This document shows positions 59,224-64,000 of a DNA stretch of 64,000 bases, one piece after another. The notes under the pieces were generated by a model. It made no database searches. It was not told where the DNA came from and saw nothing but the letters and a program-made list of their open reading frames with translations. The position numbers were made by a program, and so were the translations under genes. How positions within the stretch are numbered: the stretch's first letter is position 1; every line of letters starts with the position of its first letter. Source of the DNA: Kutzneria sp. CA-103260 (GTDB lineage: Bacteria > Actinomycetota > Actinomycetes > Mycobacteriales > Pseudonocardiaceae); contig NZ_CP073318.1 in NCBI RefSeq assembly GCF_018263855.1, positions 310,001 through 374,000 on the forward strand. Reading direction: 5' to 3'.

Positions 59224-59448
59224 CTACTGCTGGTAGTGCTCCACCTCCTGCTTGGAACGGACCCCGGCCTCGTCGGGGTTCTGCCCGAACTCCTCGCGGG
59301 CCCGCCGCTGCCGCAGCAGGTCCCAGCACTGGTCGAGCTCGGCCTCGACCTGCGCCAACCGCGCGTGGTCAGGCTCGTGGTGCCCGCGGAGCTTGTGCTC
59401 CTCGTCGACCAGCGCCTTGACCCGTCCCAGCACATCGCCGTCGTCCAT
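59224..59448 (-). CDS. DUF2630 family protein
   Basis: 74 residues from ATG 59448. The family pattern is plain: DVLGRVKALVDEEHKLRG, then RLAQVEAELDQCWDLLRQRR and a C-terminal VRSKQEVEHYQQ. All-helical and charged, probably a small coiled dimer. Family function unknown. Divergent from the serine protease gene. Confidence 0.88.
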   Translation of the reverse strand: MDDGDVLGRVKALVDEEHKLRGHHEPDHARLAQVEAELDQCWDLLRQRRAREEFGQNPDEAGVRSKQEVEHYQQ

Positions 59449-59553
59449 GACCACATTCTTACCTGAGCCTTGACAGGCTGTGCTCAGGCTCTCCTCAGGA
59501 AAACGAGGTGTAGTGGAGAGGCAAGCTCGTGGACGGCGTCGAGGAGAGGGCTG

Positions 59554-60801
59554 ATGACCGAGCCTTACGGGACCCAGCCTTACGGCTACCCGCAGATGCC
59601 GGAACAGGGCGGTTACTACGGCTACCAGTACCAGCCGCCGCCGCCCCCGCCGCCGCCCAAGCGGACCGGGCGCACGGTGCTGACCGTCGTGCTGGCCGTC
59701 GCGGCCGGCATCGCGCTGGGCGCGGCCGCGGGCAACTACATCCCGACCTTGCTGAAGGGGCAGGCCTCGAACCAGCCCTCGGTGCAGACCTACGTGCCGC
59801 CGACCCAGCCGGGCCGCACCGCGCCGCAGTCGCCGGCCGACACGTCCGGGGTGGCGGCCAAGATCGACCCGGCCCTGGTCGACATCAACACCACCCTCGG
59901 CTTCCAGCAGGCCCAGGCGGCCGGCACCGGCATCGTGCTGAGCTCCAACGGGCTGGTGCTGACCAACAACCACGTCATCAACGGGGCGACCCAGATCAGC
60001 GCGGTCGACATCGGCAACGGCAAGACGTACACGGCGACCGTGGTCGGCTACGACCGCTCGCACGATGTGGCCGTCATCCAGCTGCAGAACGCCTCCGGCC
60101 TGGCCACCGCCCCGATCGGCAGCTCCGCCGGCGTGGCCGTGGGCGACTCGATCGTGGGCATCGGCAACGCCGGCGGTGTCGGCGGGGCCCCGAGTGTGGC
60201 CGGCGGCACCGTGACCGGGCTCAGCCAGTCGATCACCGCGTCCAGTGACGACGGCACGTCCGAGCAGCTCACCGGGCTGATCCAGGTCGCCGCCGACATC
60301 CAGCCCGGCGACTCCGGCGGTCCGCTGGTGAACGCCAATGGGCAGGTCATCGGCATGGACACCGCGGCGTCGCAGGGCTTCCAGATGGACCGCGGCGGGC
60401 AGGCGACCGGCAGCGGCCAGGGTTTCGCCATCCCCATCGACCAGGCCATCTCCATCCAGAAGCAGATCAGCGCCCACCAGGCCAGCGCGACCGTGCACAT
60501 CGGCGACTCGGCGCTGCTGGGCGTGCAGGTCCCGGCGGCCCAGAACAGCCGCGGCCGGCGCGCTCAGGCCACCAACGGCGCGGTCGTGTCGGGCCTGCTG
60601 TCCGGCTCCCCGGCCGAGGCCGCCGGCATCGTGGTCGGCGACGTCGTGACCTCGATCAACGGGCAGGCCGTCGACTCGCCGAACACCCTCACCAACCTGC
60701 TCACCACGTTCCACCCCGGCGACCGGGTCACCGTCGGCGTGCTGACCGTCAACGGCCAGCAGAGCGTCACCGTGACCCTGGCGAAGGGCCCGGCGCAGTA
60801 G
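59554..60801 (+). CDS. Membrane-anchored trypsin-like serine protease with PDZ domain (HtrA/PepD type)
   Basis: 415 residues from ATG 59554 with GAGGAGAGGG upstream. A Tyr/Pro-rich cytosolic N-terminus (1-48) is followed by a membrane anchor about 50-68 (LTVVLAVAAGIALGAAAG). The S1C protease domain has catalytic H140 (LTNNHVING), D171 (HDVAVIQL) and S254 (GDSGGPL). A PDZ domain is at about 325-412 (GSPAEAAGIVVGDVVTSING). This is the actinomycete extracytoplasmic quality-control protease layout. The next gene begins 2 bases after its stop. Confidence 0.94.
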   Translation: MTEPYGTQPYGYPQMPEQGGYYGYQYQPPPPPPPPKRTGRTVLTVVLAVAAGIALGAAAGNYIPTLLKGQASNQPSVQTYVPPTQPGRTAPQSPADTSGVAAKIDPALVDINTTLGFQQAQAAGTGIVLSSNGLVLTNNHVINGATQISAVDIGNGKTYTATVVGYDRSHDVAVIQLQNASGLATAPIGSSAGVAVGDSIVGIGNAGGVGGAPSVAGGTVTGLSQSITASSDDGTSEQLTGLIQVAADIQPGDSGGPLVNANGQVIGMDTAASQGFQMDRGGQATGSGQGFAIPIDQAISIQKQISAHQASATVHIGDSALLGVQVPAAQNSRGRRAQATNGAVVSGLLSGSPAEAAGIVVGDVVTSINGQAVDSPNTLTNLLTTFHPGDRVTVGVLTVNGQQSVTVTLAKGPAQ

Positions 60802-60803
60802 CG

Positions 60804-61676
60804 ATGCCGTTCACCGTGGACACGCCAGCCGTGCTCGACGGCGGTCTGTCCAACCAGCTAGCCGCCGCCGGCCACGACCTGTCCGATCGGTTGTGGTCGG
60901 CACGGCTGCTGCGCGACGACCCCGACGCGATACTGGCCGCGCACCGGGCGTATTTCGAAGCTGGCGCCGACATCGCCACGACCGCCAGCTATCAGGCGTC
61001 GGAACTCGGCTTCGGTGACGAGACCCCGGAGCTTTTGCGGCTCAGCGTGCGGCTGGCCCGGCAGGCCTCGTTCCAAGCCGAGGTCGATGACCGTCGGCTG
61101 TGGGTCGCAGCCTCCGTCGGTCCTTACGGTGCGGTGCTGGCCGACGGTTCCGAATACCGGGGTCGGTACGGGCTTTCCGTGCGGGAGCTCGTCGACTTCC
61201 ACCGGCCGCGGATCGAGGCCCTGGCCTCCGCCGCGCCCGATGTTCTTGCCCTGGAGACCATTCCCGACCTCGACGAGGCCGAGGCCCTGCTGACCATCAT
61301 CGCCGGCACCGGCATCCCGGCGTGGTTGTCGTACAGCATCGACGGCTCCACCACCCGCGCCGGGCAACCCCTGGCCGAGGCCTTCGCCTTGGTCCGCGAT
61401 GTGCCCGAGATCCTGGCCGTCGGCGTCAACTGCTGCGATCCCCTCGACGCCACCGCCGCCGTGCCGGTGGCCGCCGCCGTCAGCGGCAAGCCCGTGGTGG
61501 TGTACCCCAACAGCGGCGAGGGCTGGGATCCCGTCGCCCGCTCCTGGGACGGCCGCCCCACGTTCGATCCGTCCGTCGTCCCCACCTGGATCCACGACGG
61601 CGCAACGATAGTCGGCGGCTGCTGTCAGCTCGGCCCCGCCGACATCGCCGCCATCGCCCGTGCGGTCAGCCGATGA
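60804..61676 (+). CDS. mmuM: Homocysteine S-methyltransferase
   Basis: 290 residues. Pfam S-methyl_trans pattern: VLDGGLSNQLAAAGHDLSD at the N-terminus, ITTASYQAS-like strand, and three zinc-binding cysteines, one in VGVNCCDP and two in GGCCQLGP near the C-terminus. It transfers methyl from S-methylmethionine or S-adenosylmethionine to homocysteine, giving methionine. It follows the protease gene closely but is functionally unrelated. The 3' end overlaps the convergent SnoaL-like gene by 11 bases. Confidence 0.92.
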   Translation: MPFTVDTPAVLDGGLSNQLAAAGHDLSDRLWSARLLRDDPDAILAAHRAYFEAGADIATTASYQASELGFGDETPELLRLSVRLARQASFQAEVDDRRLWVAASVGPYGAVLADGSEYRGRYGLSVRELVDFHRPRIEALASAAPDVLALETIPDLDEAEALLTIIAGTGIPAWLSYSIDGSTTRAGQPLAEAFALVRDVPEILAVGVNCCDPLDATAAVPVAAAVSGKPVVVYPNSGEGWDPVARSWDGRPTFDPSVVPTWIHDGATIVGGCCQLGPADIAAIARAVSR

Positions 61677-62463
61677 CCGCTTCGGCGGCGAGGATGTTGA
61701 CGTAGTCGCGGAGATGGGCGATCTGGCCGTCGCGCACGGTGAGCACGACGATGTTGGGCAGCGCGAAGTCGGCGCCCACGGCCTCCTGCTCGACGATGAT
61801 CGTGTCGGGGTCGGCGGTGTCGTGCACGGCGCGGGTGCGGTAGCGCTCGTACCTGACGGAGTTGTTGTGCCACATCGAGGTTGACCAGCGCATGATCTCG
61901 TCCCGGCCGTCGAGGCGGGAGGGCAGGCCGGGGCGGGTGAACGGGAATTCGTGCACGGCGTCGGTGGCGTACAGGCGACTGAGGGCGTCGGCGGACTGGT
62001 CGACGACGGCCTGGCGGAATTGCTCCAGGACAGCACGGGGACCGGGTGCCTCGCGTGGACCGGGTCCGCCGAGGGGCGTTCGGCGGGCGGTCACCTTGCG
62101 GCGGCTGATCTTCCAGCCGTTCGGCCCATGGGTGACGACATCGTCGTAGACGGCGCTGCCGACGGTGCCGCCGGCCATGATGCCGATGCCCTTGGACTGG
62201 ACCGCAGCCGTGACCTCGTCGACCGGGGTGATCACGATGTTGGTGACGTGGTGGCCGACCGGGTTGGCCGGGCCCAGGGCGAGCGCGGCGTCGCGGACGG
62301 CGGCGGGTCCGTGCAAGGAGCCGAGGCCGAAGTCGGTCACGTCGTAGACGACGTCGGGGGTGAACAGCTCGGCCAGCCGGTCCAACTCGCCGGCGTCGAC
62401 CAGGTGGCCGTGTCGGTTGACCAGGTCGGCGATGTCGATCCGGTCCTGCTCGGTCAGCGTCAT
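61666..62463 (-). CDS. Tandem SnoaL-like (NTF2-fold) protein
   Basis: 265 residues made of two NTF2-like domains: 1-125 (TEQDRIDIADLVNRHGHLVD, ELFTPDVVYDVTDFG) and about 140-262 (VLEQFRQAVVDQSADALSRL, then EVNILAAEAV-like end). Each resembles SnoaL-type ligand-binding folds used for hydration, isomerisation or degradation of hydrophobic molecules. No catalytic triad can be assigned. Divergent from a TetR gene with a strong palindrome between, so probably repressed by it. Confidence 0.82.
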   Translation of the reverse strand: MTLTEQDRIDIADLVNRHGHLVDAGELDRLAELFTPDVVYDVTDFGLGSLHGPAAVRDAALALGPANPVGHHVTNIVITPVDEVTAAVQSKGIGIMAGGTVGSAVYDDVVTHGPNGWKISRRKVTARRTPLGGPGPREAPGPRAVLEQFRQAVVDQSADALSRLYATDAVHEFPFTRPGLPSRLDGRDEIMRWSTSMWHNNSVRYERYRTRAVHDTADPDTIIVEQEAVGADFALPNIVVLTVRDGQIAHLRDYVNILAAEAVIG

Positions 62464-62490
62464 GGGACCACCCTTCGAGGGGTAAGATGA

Positions 62491-62530
62491 GACACAGTCC
62501 GGTTAGTTGGGCACGGTAGCGGACTGTGTC
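62491..62530. promoter_or_regulatory. TetR operator candidate between SnoaL-like and TetR genes
   Basis: GACACAGTCCG (62491-62501) and CGGACTGTGTC (62520-62530) are an exact inverted repeat separated by 18 bases. CCGGTTAG also occurs twice (62499 and 62532). The site fills most of the 78-base divergent gap. Confidence 0.65.
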
Positions 62531-62541
62531 CCCGGTTAGCA

Positions 62542-63096
62542 ATGGCGGTGCCGATGCGGGCCGATGCGCGACGCAACTACGAGCAGCTGCTGGCGCAGGC
62601 GCGCATCGCCTTCGCCGAGTCCGGGGCCGACGCCTCGCTGGACGAGATCGCCCGGCGGGCCGGCGTGGCCAGCGGCACCCTGTACCGGCATTTCCCCACC
62701 CGCCTGGACCTCATCCAGGCGGTCCTGGCCGAGCAGCTCGCGGAGCTGGCCACCCTCGGCCGCGACCTGCTGACCGCCGACCACGCGTTCGACGCCCTCG
62801 CCACCTGGCTGCGCGCCATCCTCACGCACGGCCTCACCTACCGTGGTCTGGCCGCCGCGGTGATGAACTCCGCCCTCGACGAAGAGGTCGCCAACTGGCA
62901 CGCCGAGCTGTTCGAGGTCGGTGCCGCACTGCTCGACCGGGCCTGGCAGGCCGGCGCCGTCGTCGCCGTGGACGAGACCGACGTGCTCAAGATGGTGGGG
63001 GCCATCGCCTGGGCCGCCCAAGACGCCCCGGACCGCGCCGCCCAGGCCGACCGCATGCTCACTCTCGTGCTGAACGGACTGCGGCCGCGAACATGA
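62542..63096 (+). CDS. TetR family transcriptional regulator
   Basis: 184 residues (ATG 62542; ATG 62554 is an equal alternative because neither has a clear ribosome site). Helix-turn-helix about 18-62: AFAESGADASLDEIARRAGV, then ASGTLYRHFPTRLDLIQAV. C-terminal helices form the ligand domain. Resembles SbtR-like TetR regulators. Likely controls itself and the divergent SnoaL-like gene. Confidence 0.9.
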   Translation: MAVPMRADARRNYEQLLAQARIAFAESGADASLDEIARRAGVASGTLYRHFPTRLDLIQAVLAEQLAELATLGRDLLTADHAFDALATWLRAILTHGLTYRGLAAAVMNSALDEEVANWHAELFEVGAALLDRAWQAGAVVAVDETDVLKMVGAIAWAAQDAPDRAAQADRMLTLVLNGLRPRT

Positions 63097-63134
63097 GACG
63101 GCAGCTTGTTCGGTGACTCGGCTGATTCGGTGAT

Positions 63135-63896
63135 GTGACGAAGAACTACTGCGGCGCGGCGGCCCGGGCCGCCATGCTGCTGGGCGTGTCGCACGCATTC
63201 GGGGCCGTGGCAGAGGCGTATCACCGGTGGCGGACGGCGATCCCGTACGCCGCGTTCGACTGGATGGTGCCGCAGCCGTGCCGCCGTGTGGTGGAACTCG
63301 GGGCGGGCACGGGAATCCAGACCCGCCGGCTGACGGTGTTCGCGGACGAGGTGCTGGCGGTGGAGCCGGACCCGAAGATGCGGGCGGTGTGCCAGGTCGA
63401 CGGCGCGAAGCTGCTGGTGGGCACGGCCGAGGACATCCCGGTCGAGGACGGCGGGGCGGACCTGGTGGTGGCCCTGGACTCGTGGCACTGGTTCGCCCAG
63501 CCCGAGGCCACGAACGAGGCGGCCCGGGTGCTGCGGCCGGGCGGAACCCTTGCGGTGGCCTGGAATCTGCCGGAGCTGGCCGACGACTGGACCGTCGAGT
63601 TCTGGCGGTCGGTCACGGCGGCCCACGACGAGACCCGCCGCCCGGGCCGGCTGATGCTGGGCGTCGACGCCCCGTTCGCCACGCCCCAGTACCGCGTGAT
63701 GCGCTGGACCTCGCGCCGCTCGGCCGACGACTTCGTCGCCCTGCTCGGCACCTACAGCCAGGTCATCGCCATGGATCCGTTGGAACGCGGGGAATTTCTC
63801 GACCGCCAACGGGAGCTCCTGCCGATCGACCCCGACGGCATGGTCGACGCGCGGTTCACCACGGTCTGCTGGCGCATCGTCCACATGGGAGCCTGA
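63135..63896 (+). CDS. Class I SAM-dependent methyltransferase
   Basis: 253 residues from GTG 63135; starting at ATG 63174 would remove 13 residues and is possible. SAM motif I is VVELGAGTGIQTRRL near 53-67, then AVEPDPKMRA, motif IV region LVVALDSWHWF and VLRPGGTLAVAWN. The LDSWHWF form and GGTLAVAWN are typical of the methyltransf_11 group acting on small molecules. Substrate unknown. A lipoprotein gene starts 3 bases after its stop. Confidence 0.9.
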   Translation: MTKNYCGAAARAAMLLGVSHAFGAVAEAYHRWRTAIPYAAFDWMVPQPCRRVVELGAGTGIQTRRLTVFADEVLAVEPDPKMRAVCQVDGAKLLVGTAEDIPVEDGGADLVVALDSWHWFAQPEATNEAARVLRPGGTLAVAWNLPELADDWTVEFWRSVTAAHDETRRPGRLMLGVDAPFATPQYRVMRWTSRRSADDFVALLGTYSQVIAMDPLERGEFLDRQRELLPIDPDGMVDARFTTVCWRIVHMGA

Positions 63897-63899
63897 GCC

Positions 63900-64000
63900 A
63901 TGCGCCGACTGCCATTGCTGGCCTTGGCGCTTTGTGTCCTCACCGGGTGCAGCCTGCTCAACGGCGGCGCGACTGAACCACCGCGCGGCAACGGCGAGAC
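63900..64000 (+). CDS. Lipoprotein N-terminus (partial, runs off right edge)
   Basis: 33 codons are visible. MRRLPLLALALCVLTGC is a lipoprotein signal with lipobox LTGC (Cys17), followed by SLLNGGATEPPRGNGE. The mature domain is outside the window, so function is unknown. It starts 3 bases after the methyltransferase stop and may share its transcript. Confidence 0.7.
   Translation, partial: MRRLPLLALALCVLTGCSLLNGGATEPPRGNGE

Overview
The window is high-GC DNA from an actinomycete. The evidence is GTG/TTG starts, ATGA/GTGA-coupled operons, NarL/LuxR and TetR regulators, a GH75 chitosanase and probable leaderless promoters. A Pseudonocardiales genus such as Kutzneria, Amycolatopsis or Saccharothrix fits the codon use and gene content, but that placement is an inference. 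No rRNA, tRNA or CRISPR array was seen. One CDS runs off each edge.

1-18.2 kb is a carbohydrate-use locus of two divergent operons around a GntR/LacI-hybrid repressor. The minus operon is repressor, enolase-superfamily dehydratase, GH38 alpha-mannosidase, DUF2264 protein and a secreted beta-helix hydrolase or lyase. The plus operon is a lipoprotein sugar-binding protein, two permeases, an SDR epimerase, a ThuA protein, two Gfo/Idh/MocA oxidoreductases and a TIM-barrel isomerase. No transporter ATPase is encoded, so a shared one elsewhere is likely. 18.2-29.2 kb carries regulators (orphan response regulator, TetR with an SRPBCC protein, a two-component system beside an FtsX-type exporter), an ankyrin protein, and a sigma factor fused to its own zinc anti-sigma motif, membrane helix and external domain.

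28.6-49.3 kb is a contractile injection system (CIS) locus of the Afp/PVC/Streptomyces-CIS type. A minus operon encodes the DUF4255 terminator, the PAAR tip, a papain-like (C70) protease and an unknown protein. A divergent plus operon encodes sheath, tube, a baseplate-hub assembly protein, a DUF6760 protein, a DUF4157 protein, two more tube-like proteins, LysM protein, spike, gp25, baseplate J, tail protein I and a zinc-ribbon membrane protein. After a decayed HNH gene comes a second divergent pair, a secreted beta-propeller protein and a bitopic membrane protein. Both divergent promoters share an identical 14-mer lying 70 bases upstream of the minus-strand start codon. No AAA+ ATPase or tape-measure gene is visible. 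The DUF6760 segment has no good start of its own and is joined to the upstream gene by what looks like a -1 ribosomal frameshift signal.

49.3-64 kb is mixed chromosomal content: DUF1992 and HD proteins, a GlxA-type regulator, Nudix hydrolase, chitosanase, a LAL regulator next to an ABC exporter, small conserved proteins, a PDZ serine protease, homocysteine methyltransferase, a SnoaL-like protein with a TetR regulator, a methyltransferase and the start of a lipoprotein.
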